From the NCBI GenBank assembly GCA_958352885.1, contig CATWQI010000003.1, positions 1-64,000 of the forward strand: a DNA stretch of 64,000 nucleotides. The letters run 5' to 3'. Under the pieces are notes generated by a model that saw only the letters and a program-made list of their open reading frames with translations, had not been told where the DNA came from and did not search any database. This document shows, piece by piece, positions 15,509-24,179 of the stretch. The position numbers and the translations under genes are program-made. The stretch's first letter is position 1. Each line of letters opens with the position of its first letter. Source of the stretch: an uncultured Duncaniella sp. (GTDB taxonomy: Bacteria > Bacteroidota > Bacteroidia > Bacteroidales > Muribaculaceae).

Positions 15509-15565
15509 CAACCAATTTTGGTTGATTTTATAAAATCAACTATTTTAGGTTGCCTTGTGTGCAAC
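15509..15565. promoter_or_regulatory. Array of CAAC/GTTG inverted repeats upstream of satD
   Basis: Three overlapping or adjacent inverted repeats: CAACCAATTTTGGTTG (15509-15524), a perfect 20-base palindrome from GTTGATTTTA to TAAAATCAAC (15521-15540), and GTTGC-N7-GCAAC (15549-15565). They cover and extend upstream of the -33 region. Likely operators, possibly for the HTH of SatD itself. Confidence 0.55.
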
Positions 15566-15683
15566 TTCCGGTACTCACAAACCACGAAATAGGATCTGAA
15601 TTTAGTCAAGTAAACGTAATTTAGCCAAGTAATCGCCTTGGTGCTTTACCTATGGCAAATAAAACTATGGGGTAAAACGGGAT

Positions 15684-15780
15684 AAAACAGCAAGGGACAA
15701 GCAAATCATTCCTTGCTTGTCCCTTGATTATTAGATGCTTGCGTAAATTTATTTCTTAATACTCCTCCTCGTTGAAGAAG
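15684..15780. repeat. Right direct repeat of the SatD islet
   Basis: Same orientation and about 85 percent identical, by eye, to 13827-13925. It contains the intact 3' end of the DUF2795-type gene and its terminator. The two copies enclose the SatD/DUF3307 module. Confidence 0.75.
15691..15726. terminator. Terminator of DUF2795-type gene
   Basis: 14-bp stem (15691-15704 with 15713-15726), AT-rich flanks. It also separates this gene from the satD regulatory region. Confidence 0.8.
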
Positions 15781-15977
15781 AAGTCTTCTTTAGAGGGGTA
15801 ATCGGGCCAGATGTCCTCGATGCATTCGTAGGTTTCCCCTTCATCCTCCATCTCCTGGAGGTTCTCAATCACTTCCATGGGTGCGCCCGAGCGCATTGCA
15901 TAGTCCACGAGCTCTTCTTTGGTTGCGGGCCAGGGAGCGTCCTCAAGCTTTGATGCCAATTCCAATGTCCAGTACAT
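15756..15977 (-). CDS. Small acidic protein, DUF2795-like
   Basis: 73-residue acidic cytoplasmic protein (WTLELASKLEDAPWPATKEELVDYAMRSGAPMEVIENLQEM..., ending FFFNEEEY). The first half, with PWPATKEELVDYAMRSGAP, matches the DUF2795 pattern; the second half is a Bacteroidetes-type acidic tail. Function unknown. It has a good promoter of its own and a terminator, and its 3' end is duplicated on the far side of the SatD module. Confidence 0.8.
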   Translation of the reverse strand: MYWTLELASKLEDAPWPATKEELVDYAMRSGAPMEVIENLQEMEDEGETYECIEDIWPDYPSKEDFFFNEEEY

Positions 15978-16063
15978 GATATAATGTTTTTAGTGTTTAA
16001 CGATTTAGTGTATTTTCTGCGGTCGTTTCTACCGATATTTTCAGACTACCGGAAAATTTCGCG

Positions 16064-16071
16064 CAAAGGTA
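16064..16071 (-). promoter_or_regulatory. -7 element of DUF2795-type gene promoter
   Basis: Minus-strand TACCTTTG with TTG 19 bases upstream. It leaves an 80-90 base leader. Confidence 0.6.
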
Positions 16072-16168
16072 GCTATTTTCTAATTATATACAATCGAAAA
16101 CAAACAATGATGTGTTAAATCTTCTTAACCGTTAATTATGGTTAAGCAATTAATATTTCTGTAACATT

Positions 16169-16202
16169 TTTGTTCATAATTTGTAACTTACTTGTAACTT
16201 TG
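16169..16202 (+). promoter_or_regulatory. Promoter of M28 peptidase gene
   Basis: TTTG (16169-16172), 22 bases, TAACTTTG (16195-16202). It gives a leader of about 45 bases before the ATG at 16254. Confidence 0.6.
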
Positions 16203-16253
16203 CGCAGTAATAAAGTCAAATTATCACAGTCAACCAGTAAAGTAGCTATCAAG

Positions 16254-17273
16254 ATGAATCACAAGAATGTTGCCGGCATTATCATGCTTGCCGCCGGGTT
16301 CTTACTTGTCGGGTGCAGACTATCTACATCCACAAGCCAGTCCGACAACCAGAATAGCACAACTGCCACTATCACCCCTGCTGTCAATTTTGACAGCGAT
16401 ACAGCCTACGCTTACATTCAGGACCAGCTTGCGTTCGGACCAAGAGTGACCGGTTCCGAGGGCAACAGGCTTTGCCGTGAGTACATCACAAGCACGCTTG
16501 AACGCCACGGCGCATCCAATGTGACCGTCCAAGAGGGAACTGTGACCACATTCAATGACAAAACTCTTCCGATAGCCAATATAATGGGCTCCTACAATCC
16601 CGGGGTCAAAGACAGGATTCTGCTTATAGCACACTACGATACTCGTCCCTGGGCTGACAACGATGACAAAGAAGAGAACAGACTCAAACCTATCCCGGGT
16701 GCGAATGACGGCGGCAGCGGTGTGGCGGCACTTCTTGAAATAGCCAGACAGCTCAACGCTTCGAAACCCAAGGTAGGTGTGGATCTGCTATTCGTCGACG
16801 CCGAAGATTACGGACAGGCATCCGGATTCTCAACCCACGATTCATCTTGGTGCCTTGGAACACAGTACTGGATTGAACACATGCCGTACAAACCGGACTC
16901 TTTGCCTCGCTACGGTATATTACTTGACATGGTAGGCGGATTCGGAGCAAAATTCCACCGTGAATATTTTTCTGACCAAGGAGCATCAAAGCAGATTGTC
17001 GACAAGGTATGGTCAATCGCCTCTCGTTCCGGATACGGAGACAGATTCATAAATAAACCTGGCGGTTCCGTAGTCGACGACCATATATTCTTGAATGATG
17101 CCGGCATACCAACCATCGACATCATCGAATCCAAAAATGACGGCACAGGCACATTCACTCCCACCTGGCACACAATGGACGACAACATCAAGAATATTGA
17201 CCGCTCATCGCTCAAGGCGGCGGGACAGACCGTGCTGAACGTAATCTTCAACGAAATACGTTGTATACAGTAG
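16254..17273 (+). CDS. M28-family lipoprotein, glutaminyl-peptide cyclotransferase-like
   Basis: About 339 residues from the ATG at 16254, chosen because it starts the lipoprotein signal (MNHKNVAGIIMLAAGFLLVGC, lipobox VGC). The M28 zinc ligands are visible: AHYDTRPW, GANDGGSG, DAEDYG, DMVGG and TWHTMDD. Size and sequence are those of the Bacteroidetes glutaminyl cyclase group (as in Porphyromonas), which convert N-terminal Gln of exported proteins to pyroglutamate; exported proteins in this phylum often have Gln after signal cleavage. Predicted to be anchored in the envelope. Aminopeptidase activity is the alternative. Confidence 0.87.
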   Translation: MNHKNVAGIIMLAAGFLLVGCRLSTSTSQSDNQNSTTATITPAVNFDSDTAYAYIQDQLAFGPRVTGSEGNRLCREYITSTLERHGASNVTVQEGTVTTFNDKTLPIANIMGSYNPGVKDRILLIAHYDTRPWADNDDKEENRLKPIPGANDGGSGVAALLEIARQLNASKPKVGVDLLFVDAEDYGQASGFSTHDSSWCLGTQYWIEHMPYKPDSLPRYGILLDMVGGFGAKFHREYFSDQGASKQIVDKVWSIASRSGYGDRFINKPGGSVVDDHIFLNDAGIPTIDIIESKNDGTGTFTPTWHTMDDNIKNIDRSSLKAAGQTVLNVIFNEIRCIQ

Positions 17274-17418
17274 CTCTACCATCAATTAAGGCAGAAAACA
17301 ATTGCCCTGCAATCTTTCACCGACCTCTCTGAACCGTGAGAGGGAGTCACATCTACCATGGATTTGTCCATGGCGGTCAACATAGAGTTAAATAATTGGT
17401 AATCCAAGGGATTTTTTA

Positions 17419-17426
17419 TAATTTTG
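17419..17426 (+). promoter_or_regulatory. -7 element upstream of the 660-residue protein
   Basis: TAATTTTG with TTG about 20 bases upstream near 17396. The leader is about 65 bases. Confidence 0.55.
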
Positions 17427-17498
17427 TGGCTCAATTACGCTACATCTATATTGGATTCGCACAATTAAAATCACACAAACCGCCTAAGAACCAAAACT

Positions 17499-19481
17499 AT
17501 GGCTGATTTCCCCTATATCCACATAGCCCTCAGAGGCGAGGTGCAAGGATCTACCCGCACCTTATACTCTTATCCGACCGGCAGTGACCACAATCCCGCA
17601 TGGGACACAAAAATGGTAGAACCGGCAGCCGCAATCCGCCGTTTCCTCAATGCCACCGACTGCTATGTCATTCAGTCAGATCCCACCGGGCACTATTTCT
17701 CTCTCATAACCCGCGACACTATAAATCCCCAGCGAGGCTACATGATGATATCCATCCTTGTGGACAACGGTTGCGCCCTTACCGGGAAACAGCTAATGGG
17801 GATATTCAATAACCTCAAGCGAACCTTTATAGAGGACAACAACCTATCTGACGAAGCTGTCGACACCGCTCTGCATCAGGCATCCGTGCCGGTAGAGCCT
17901 CTGAGACTCGAATCATGGGACTACCGTGCTCCGGCGGAAAATGAGACTGTCGGTGAGGCAGCCTACCGTACCTACATATCCATCCAGGAGCTCGAATCAA
18001 TCTTTTCATTCCCTGCGCAGCCTGATTATGCAGGATATCGATGCATAATAGTGGTATCCGCCTCAAGCTCACTCCGTCCCGGAGTGAAAATGCCTCGCAT
18101 CACCTCGCAGGTCAAGAAACTATACACTGTGGTCTGTCCCCCGGACGTTATCGCTTCACCTTCACAGATATATGACGGAGACAGACTTACTCTTTCATAT
18201 ACCAAGGAGGGATTCACACCCCACACTGAGACTGTAATAGCCGGCACACCTTCGGCTTACGTGAAAAATGACGGTTCCACTCTTCTTGTACGCACATCCG
18301 AACAGACCGGCATACGTTTCATACGCCGTGTGGGACTGAAAGTCACCTCATCCAAAGGCACTGATATCAACGGTTTCACTGTATCAGTCAACGGACGCTC
18401 CATAAACACCATGGTGCCCTACATCGAGTTCACCGCCCGTGACCTCACTCCCGGCGAACAGATTGAAATACAAGTGGCATCCAACAATTACCACCCGCTC
18501 AAGCTAAAGAAACCGACCGAAGAACTCCTTACCACTGAACAGCTTGACCTTAAGCTGAATCCGGTAGAGCAAGGGATAACACTGCGTCTCGATTTCGGAG
18601 ACGGACGTATCTTCGAGCAGCAGATATCAATAGAAAAGAACACCTCTGAATATAACCGTCTCCACTCAGGAAACTTCCACGGCTTCCGCGCCCACCGGCA
18701 GGTGACTCAGGACGGAAGCGAGGTCTACAATGTGGATGTGCGAATCACCTCACGTCCTTTAGCACCCAATTTCGAGACAGCTGAATCACATGAGTCTCAG
18801 CAACAACCCACCCACAAGGCTCCGGTATTTGAAAAAATAGCCGACGACGAACCGGTGGCAGCCACACCCGACAATAAGCCCCCTACGACAAAATACGAGA
18901 CCAACGACGAGGATGAAACCGAGACTGAAGAATACCGCCCATGGTTCAAGAAGGTATGGCTCTGGGTAATCATCTGCCTCTTCGTAGCCGCCATAGGCGC
19001 ATCCCTCATATTCATGGACTGGAATGGTGACAGCACCGGAGAAACAGAACCTCAGCAGGAAACCGCCGAAGCAACAGGTGATACGGCACAGACTCCTGTA
19101 GCAGCCACCCCCGAGGAGCAGGCTGACATCGACTATCTCAACTCATACCCAGTCTGGGAGGTCGACAAACTGCAAAGCGATATGGGCAAGCAGCTGATAG
19201 CCGCCATCACCGCAGGCGACATTGACGCCATTATCAACAATCCGTATTTCGCCGTGACCGGACGATGCACCAACGACAAGGCAAACCTTGTAGCCGAACT
19301 GATATGGCGCGCCAAAGGGTCATTCAGCGAAAGTTCAAACAGACGCATCCTACGCTCAGCTGTAAAAAACGGCTCCATTACCCTGCACGAACTCTCCGAC
19401 AACCTCGCCAAGCGACGTCCCGCCGAAAAGGAGAACCAGACTCCGCGTCCCGGCTCCGGCACTGCCCCCAATAATCAATAA
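17499..19481 (+). CDS. Unknown single-pass membrane protein
   Basis: 660 residues, not recognised. No signal peptide. A large N-terminal part (1-440) includes beta-rich stretches (for example TLSYTKEGFTPHTETVIAG and GIRFIRRVGLKVTSS). A low-complexity acidic linker follows (about 440-480: TETEEY). One transmembrane helix lies near 486-505 (VWLWVIICLFVAAIGASLIF), then an acidic/Gln/Thr-rich linker and a C-terminal helical domain of about 110 residues (YPVWEVDKLQSDMGKQLIAA...). The basic residues before the helix (RPWFKK) suggest N-inside, C-outside. It sits between an M28 peptidase and dnaX and is transcribed alone. It may link a cytoplasmic sensor domain to the periplasm, but there is no evidence for a specific role. 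Confidence 0.8.
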   Translation: MADFPYIHIALRGEVQGSTRTLYSYPTGSDHNPAWDTKMVEPAAAIRRFLNATDCYVIQSDPTGHYFSLITRDTINPQRGYMMISILVDNGCALTGKQLMGIFNNLKRTFIEDNNLSDEAVDTALHQASVPVEPLRLESWDYRAPAENETVGEAAYRTYISIQELESIFSFPAQPDYAGYRCIIVVSASSSLRPGVKMPRITSQVKKLYTVVCPPDVIASPSQIYDGDRLTLSYTKEGFTPHTETVIAGTPSAYVKNDGSTLLVRTSEQTGIRFIRRVGLKVTSSKGTDINGFTVSVNGRSINTMVPYIEFTARDLTPGEQIEIQVASNNYHPLKLKKPTEELLTTEQLDLKLNPVEQGITLRLDFGDGRIFEQQISIEKNTSEYNRLHSGNFHGFRAHRQVTQDGSEVYNVDVRITSRPLAPNFETAESHESQQQPTHKAPVFEKIADDEPVAATPDNKPPTTKYETNDEDETETEEYRPWFKKVWLWVIICLFVAAIGASLIFMDWNGDSTGETEPQQETAEATGDTAQTPVAATPEEQADIDYLNSYPVWEVDKLQSDMGKQLIAAITAGDIDAIINNPYFAVTGRCTNDKANLVAELIWRAKGSFSESSNRRILRSAVKNGSITLHELSDNLAKRRPAEKENQTPRPGSGTAPNNQ

Positions 19482-19510
19482 CCGGCAAACACCGAACCAG
19501 AAACCGAACC

Positions 19511-19553
19511 ACAACGGCACCCGGAATCCATATAACACTCCGGATGCCGTTGT
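19511..19553 (+). terminator. Terminator after the 660-residue gene
   Basis: 15-bp stem with one mismatch (19511-19525 with 19539-19553), followed by TTTTCGT. Confidence 0.75.
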
Positions 19554-19608
19554 TTTCGTATATTCACGCAGGCTATAAAGATCTTTTAAATCAGCCACTG
19601 CGATTTCA

Positions 19609-19640
19609 TTTGGATTTCCGGGGAATTGTGTGTAAATTTG
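19609..19640 (+). promoter_or_regulatory. dnaX promoter, probably leaderless
   Basis: TTTG (19609-19612), 20 bases, TAAATTTG (19633-19640): an excellent match to consensus. The dnaX ATG at 19646 is only 6 bases after the -7 element. Confidence 0.75.
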
Positions 19641-19645
19641 TGGAT

Positions 19646-21472
19646 ATGGAAAATTACATTGTCTCTGCTCGAAAGTACCGTCCGGCGACGTTTGACAGCG
19701 TGGTCGGGCAGAAGGCACTGACCGCCACCCTGAAAAACGCCATAGCCACCCACCGGCTGGCTCACAGCTATCTCTTCTGTGGTTCACGAGGGGTAGGCAA
19801 GACATCATGCGCCCGAATTTTCGCCAAGACCATCAACTGCGAGCATCCTACTCCGCAGGGCGAGGCCTGCAACGAGTGCGACAGCTGCCGCGCATTCAAC
19901 GACGGCAACTCCATGAACATCATAGAGCTTGACGCAGCCTCCAACAACGGTGTTGACGACATCCGCCAGCTTGTGGAACAGGTGCAGATACCGCCTTCTC
20001 AGGGACATTACCGAGTGTTCATTGTCGATGAGGTACACATGCTCTCCGCTGCGGCATTCAATGCCTTCCTCAAGACCCTCGAAGAACCGCCGAGCTACGT
20101 GATTTTCATACTTGCCACTACCGAGAAGCACAAAATCATCCCCACCATCCTGTCACGTTGCCAGATTTACGACTTCAACCGTATCACCGTGCGTGACATG
20201 ATAGAGCACCTGAGCTACGTGGCACAGCAGGAAGGGATGACCGCTGAGACAGCAGCCCTCAACATCATAGCCCGCAAGGCAGATGGAGCAATGCGCGACG
20301 CTCTGTCGATATTTGACCAGGTAGCAGCCTCGTCACGCGGCAACATAACGTACCAAAGCGCGATTGAAAACCTCAACGTGCTTGACTACAATTACTATAA
20401 CCGGCTGCTCGACTGTTTCCTTGAGGGACGTGTGCTCGACACCTGGATGATATACAAGGAGATTCGTGACCGTGGATTTGACTCCCACTTCTTCATAAAC
20501 GGACTGGCTGACTACATGCGTGACCTCATGGTGGCACGTGACCCGTCGACAATAGTGCTGCTCGAAGCCGACGACGAAGCACGCGCGGCGATGGCGCAGA
20601 CCGCAGCCAAATGTCCGCCCGACTTCATCTACCGGGCTATGAATCTCTGCAACGACGCCGACCTCAATTACAGACTGGCATCCAACAAGCAATTTCTTAT
20701 CGAGCTGACACTCGCAAAGATATGCCAATCGCTAAGCCCCTCCCCCGATAACAGCGGCAATGGAGAGGGGCGATTACAGAAAATAGCCGCCGCTCCCTCA
20801 CGACCCGCCTCTACTTTAGGACACACTGCGCAGCCTCCGGTAGCGCAGCCGGTCACCACACAACCCGGTCCCGCCCAATCCTATCCGCAGCAGCCTGTCC
20901 CTGCTGTATCCATCGCCGCCGAACCGCAGTCACCTCCCGTCACCCCGCAGGCACTACCTAACAAGCCTGCCATAACTCCACCAGCCCCGGTCGCCACTCC
21001 GAAGAAACCGCTGAGGAAAGTATCAACCTCAACATTTTCAATCAATGGAGCGGCACAGACAGGCAAGGGAGCAGAGCAGGCACCGACAGCGCAGACAACA
21101 CAGACCCTGCGCTCCACAGCGTTCACACAAGATGCGCTTAACAACTCCTGGCAGGCATACATCAACGCCCATCCCACAGAGCACATCCTCATCAACACCA
21201 TGCGCGCCTCCTATCCGACAAAGGTAGAGGGCTACACATATGTGATAATGGTGGAGAACGAGATGCAACGCAACGTAGTGGCGCAAGCCACACCATCCAT
21301 ACTAAGGCATATTCATGACGCTCTGCAAAATGATTATTTCAATCTCACGATAGAGATAAACCAGGGCGAGGCATCACCTCACACATGGAGCGAGCGACAG
21401 GTACTGAACCACATGATAGAGAATTCTCCTTCGTTCAAAGCCCTTGTCGACGACTTCCGCCTCACACTTTAG
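19646..21472 (+). CDS. dnaX: DNA polymerase III subunit gamma/tau
   Basis: About 608 residues from the ATG at 19646 (MENYIVSARKYRPATF). Clamp-loader AAA+ ATPase: Walker A GSRGVGKTSC, the four-cysteine zinc module ending CNECDSC, the DEVHML Walker B and the SRCQ sensor region, then the collar domain. From about residue 365 there is a Pro/Ala/Gln-rich linker, followed by a C-terminal domain (NNSWQAYINAHPTEHILINTM) corresponding to tau. It acts in the cytoplasmic replisome. An upstream in-frame ATG at 19544 lies before the promoter and overlaps a terminator, so it is rejected. Confidence 0.97.
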   Translation: MENYIVSARKYRPATFDSVVGQKALTATLKNAIATHRLAHSYLFCGSRGVGKTSCARIFAKTINCEHPTPQGEACNECDSCRAFNDGNSMNIIELDAASNNGVDDIRQLVEQVQIPPSQGHYRVFIVDEVHMLSAAAFNAFLKTLEEPPSYVIFILATTEKHKIIPTILSRCQIYDFNRITVRDMIEHLSYVAQQEGMTAETAALNIIARKADGAMRDALSIFDQVAASSRGNITYQSAIENLNVLDYNYYNRLLDCFLEGRVLDTWMIYKEIRDRGFDSHFFINGLADYMRDLMVARDPSTIVLLEADDEARAAMAQTAAKCPPDFIYRAMNLCNDADLNYRLASNKQFLIELTLAKICQSLSPSPDNSGNGEGRLQKIAAAPSRPASTLGHTAQPPVAQPVTTQPGPAQSYPQQPVPAVSIAAEPQSPPVTPQALPNKPAITPPAPVATPKKPLRKVSTSTFSINGAAQTGKGAEQAPTAQTTQTLRSTAFTQDALNNSWQAYINAHPTEHILINTMRASYPTKVEGYTYVIMVENEMQRNVVAQATPSILRHIHDALQNDYFNLTIEINQGEASPHTWSERQVLNHMIENSPSFKALVDDFRLTL

Positions 21473-21492
21473 TAGTCGGTCAGATAATGATT

Positions 21493-21516
21493 TTTTGAGG
21501 TACCGGAGCCTCAAAA
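21493..21516. terminator. Possible bidirectional hairpin between dnaX and the outer-membrane gene
   Basis: 8-bp stem TTTTGAGG / CCTCAAAA with an 8-base loop between convergent genes. It lacks a clear T run, so efficiency is uncertain. Confidence 0.4.
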
Positions 21517-21543
21517 TACGGGCTTCCCACAGACACCGGGAAA

Positions 21544-24162
21544 TCAGAATTTGAATTTCACCGTAGCTATGACCTCCCTGCCGCGTAGAGGCAGAGACCG
21601 GGTCGACTCGTTGACCGACGAGAAGTTTGTCACCGTGTAATCCTTCACGTCAAAGAGATTGCGGGCAGAAAGCATTAATGTCAGCTTACGGAAGGTATAT
21701 GTACCCGACAGATCGCAGAAAAAGAAATTATCGTGCCCGGCGGAGGCATTGTCAAGCGTGCTAAGCTCAGCTTTCATGTCTATGCTGAACTTCTTAACCG
21801 GGAAATAGCTCACATCCAGAGTATGGAACCAATTGGTGAGCGAACTGCTCCCGAACCCTCCGCTACGATTGTGCATATAGTATCCGGAAAAACGATACTG
21901 CGCATAGAGCTGGAAGAACCAGCGGTTGGAAATGTGCAGATTCGCCGAGTATATCGAATATATGTTACGGCTCATGATATCCTGTTGAGCCACATCCTGC
22001 CCCATCCGCGAGAACGATGGCTGGAACTTCACCGTAGTCTTTGAACCTGTGAAAGTTTTGGTCAGTTCCGCAGAGATATCAAAGGAATTCCCGCTGTTAT
22101 CCTTCAGCCGGGTGGAGATTACGCTCATGTCGGAAGTATAGTACGACACCGGCATATAATTACTCTTGCGATACGCATATGATAGATTAAGCACGGCAAA
22201 CAGCAGCGACACCGAGTTGCGGTAACTGAGTGTATAGTAGGCGGTATAACTGTCCGTGTGCTGTAGTTCCCCCGAAGGGACATAAACCGTACGGTAATCA
22301 CTCATGAACGGTGCCGGAAACAATGACTGACCGTTGAGATATGAAAATGTGCGTCTTGCACCCAGGCGCGTCTCCCACCTCGACGTGAGACGGTAAGTTA
22401 ACGCCACCGCCGGGAGGAATTTTACCGAATGCTCGCTGATATCCCCTGCCGATGCCGATGAGGCATAACCACTTACCGCCGGGGTCAGCTTCAGGTATAT
22501 CCGCTCACCTCCCCACCGGAATTCCAGCTTCGGCTCCACACCATAGTTCAGCAACGAAGAGCTGCCATACGCAGTCTCGCCATCGGCAATCATCCCGTCC
22601 GGCAGCCGGACACCTGCCATATGCACCGAATAGCGTGGCTGCCGGCGTTCGTAACCTACAAAGACACCTAACCCGAGCCTGTGTCCTAAAAACGGAAATG
22701 AGCTCTCGAGTTTATTCTTCGTTACAAGCCGTTCCATCCTCATCCCCTCCTCTATGTCAATATCAGGCAGCGACGGATACAATACCGACATATGCTCGGG
22801 AGCAAGCCCGACCTTGAGATTCGAAGCAAACGACACCAACTGTGAACGCCCGAAGCGGAGATGGGCATTGAGCTTGTTATAGAACTCTCGGGGTGAATTT
22901 TCAACGGTATAGTCCACCGAATCCGACTGAGTGAACATCCTCGACACACCTCTCTCCTTTTCCGAAAGGAATCCGAATTCGTCACGTAGATAGTGCCTTG
23001 CTGCATTCAGTTCATATATCCCCGAAAGCTTAAGATTGTCAATAGCATTATGTGTGCTGCCACGCTCGAACAGATACAGACTTTCGCCCGAACCGAGATT
23101 CACACGGCTGTCGGAACCGAAATGCTGCCTCATACGGTCGGCAGTATAGATGGCGTTAAGCTTAAACTCCGATTCTTTGCCGATAGGAACGAGGATATTG
23201 ATACTCCCGAGGCGCGAGCGGTTGAATAGATAGCGGTTGAGAGGCAGGTTTATTGAGCGCATGTCCGGTACTGACAGCACGGGGGAATAAGAACCGATGT
23301 AAGTATCAATATCCGAGAAACTTAGCTTATCAGCCGACTCCGACATGAAATCCTTGCCTGTATTGTTTGCCTGGAGAGTCACCAATGCCTGCGCTCCCCG
23401 TGTGAGCAGCGTTGCGAGTAGCCCCGCATCGTATACGGGACCGTTGCCGGCTCCGGCACGCACCTCCCCGAAAGGACGCACCAGGAACCGCTTGTCAAGT
23501 TTGAGATTGACCGCAGCCCTGTCCGACGGCTGTATGTCCTGAAGGCTTTTCACATGCTGGTTGTGCTCTATAATCTCCACTGACTTTACAGCATTGACAT
23601 CAAGCCCGTTTGACGCGAGGGTATATTTTCCCTCCAGAAGGTCACGGCCTTCAATATAGAACTTGTTGATACCCCTGCCCTGATACTGTATCGCACCATT
23701 GTCACTCACAGTCACCCCCGGAAGTTTCTTCAGCACATCGGAGATATATTTGTCATTTTGGCTTTTGAAACTGTTCACGTCGTAGACCAGCGTGTCGCCA
23801 CGCTGGCGTATCGGCGGAGCCTTGACCACTATCTCCTTCAGGGCGAAATCAGCTTTGCCGAGACGTATTACAGCATCCTCACCTAATGAGGAAGCGGATA
23901 CCATATATTTTGCATATCCTATCAATGAAAATGACACCGAATCGGTCGGCTCTGCAGTCAGCATGAATTTGCCGGAATTGTCCGTAAACGTATATGCCAC
24001 CGGCGCACCCTTGCCGCGCCTTACACTGCACAGCACATTGCTTATTGCCTCACCGTCCTCATCATCGACCACCGTTCCGCCTATTGTGACAACACACCAC
24101 AGCGGAACAGCCATTACAACCGCCCAAAGCCATAGCAATACTATCGCAGATATCCTTACCAT
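21544..24162 (-). CDS. Outer-membrane beta-barrel protein with carboxypeptidase-like and plug domains
   Basis: 872 residues. Hydrophobic signal at the N-terminus, then a CarboxypepD_reg-like domain (about 25-108: TIGGTVVDDEDGEAISNVLC, SLIGYAKY), a TonB plug-like segment (about 130-215: LKKLPGVTVSDNGAIQYQGR, FYIEGRDLL) and a long barrel ending in aromatic KFKF. This is the outer-membrane beta-barrel family typically found next to GLPGLI proteins. It is the last gene of a minus-strand run and begins 17 bases after a GLPGLI gene. Expected to be TonB-dependent transport or assembly in the outer membrane; the cargo is unknown. No SusD partner is present. Confidence 0.88.
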   Translation of the reverse strand: MVRISAIVLLWLWAVVMAVPLWCVVTIGGTVVDDEDGEAISNVLCSVRRGKGAPVAYTFTDNSGKFMLTAEPTDSVSFSLIGYAKYMVSASSLGEDAVIRLGKADFALKEIVVKAPPIRQRGDTLVYDVNSFKSQNDKYISDVLKKLPGVTVSDNGAIQYQGRGINKFYIEGRDLLEGKYTLASNGLDVNAVKSVEIIEHNQHVKSLQDIQPSDRAAVNLKLDKRFLVRPFGEVRAGAGNGPVYDAGLLATLLTRGAQALVTLQANNTGKDFMSESADKLSFSDIDTYIGSYSPVLSVPDMRSINLPLNRYLFNRSRLGSINILVPIGKESEFKLNAIYTADRMRQHFGSDSRVNLGSGESLYLFERGSTHNAIDNLKLSGIYELNAARHYLRDEFGFLSEKERGVSRMFTQSDSVDYTVENSPREFYNKLNAHLRFGRSQLVSFASNLKVGLAPEHMSVLYPSLPDIDIEEGMRMERLVTKNKLESSFPFLGHRLGLGVFVGYERRQPRYSVHMAGVRLPDGMIADGETAYGSSSLLNYGVEPKLEFRWGGERIYLKLTPAVSGYASSASAGDISEHSVKFLPAVALTYRLTSRWETRLGARRTFSYLNGQSLFPAPFMSDYRTVYVPSGELQHTDSYTAYYTLSYRNSVSLLFAVLNLSYAYRKSNYMPVSYYTSDMSVISTRLKDNSGNSFDISAELTKTFTGSKTTVKFQPSFSRMGQDVAQQDIMSRNIYSIYSANLHISNRWFFQLYAQYRFSGYYMHNRSGGFGSSSLTNWFHTLDVSYFPVKKFSIDMKAELSTLDNASAGHDNFFFCDLSGTYTFRKLTLMLSARNLFDVKDYTVTNFSSVNESTRSLPLRGREVIATVKFKF

Positions 24163-24179
24163 AAATATAATATCAGACT

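Noticed and set aside
17356..17373. CCATGGA-TTTG-TCCATGG inverted repeat as a terminator of the M28 gene
   Set aside because: It lacks a T run and lies 80 bases beyond the stop; it may be an operator or chance palindrome, so it was not called.
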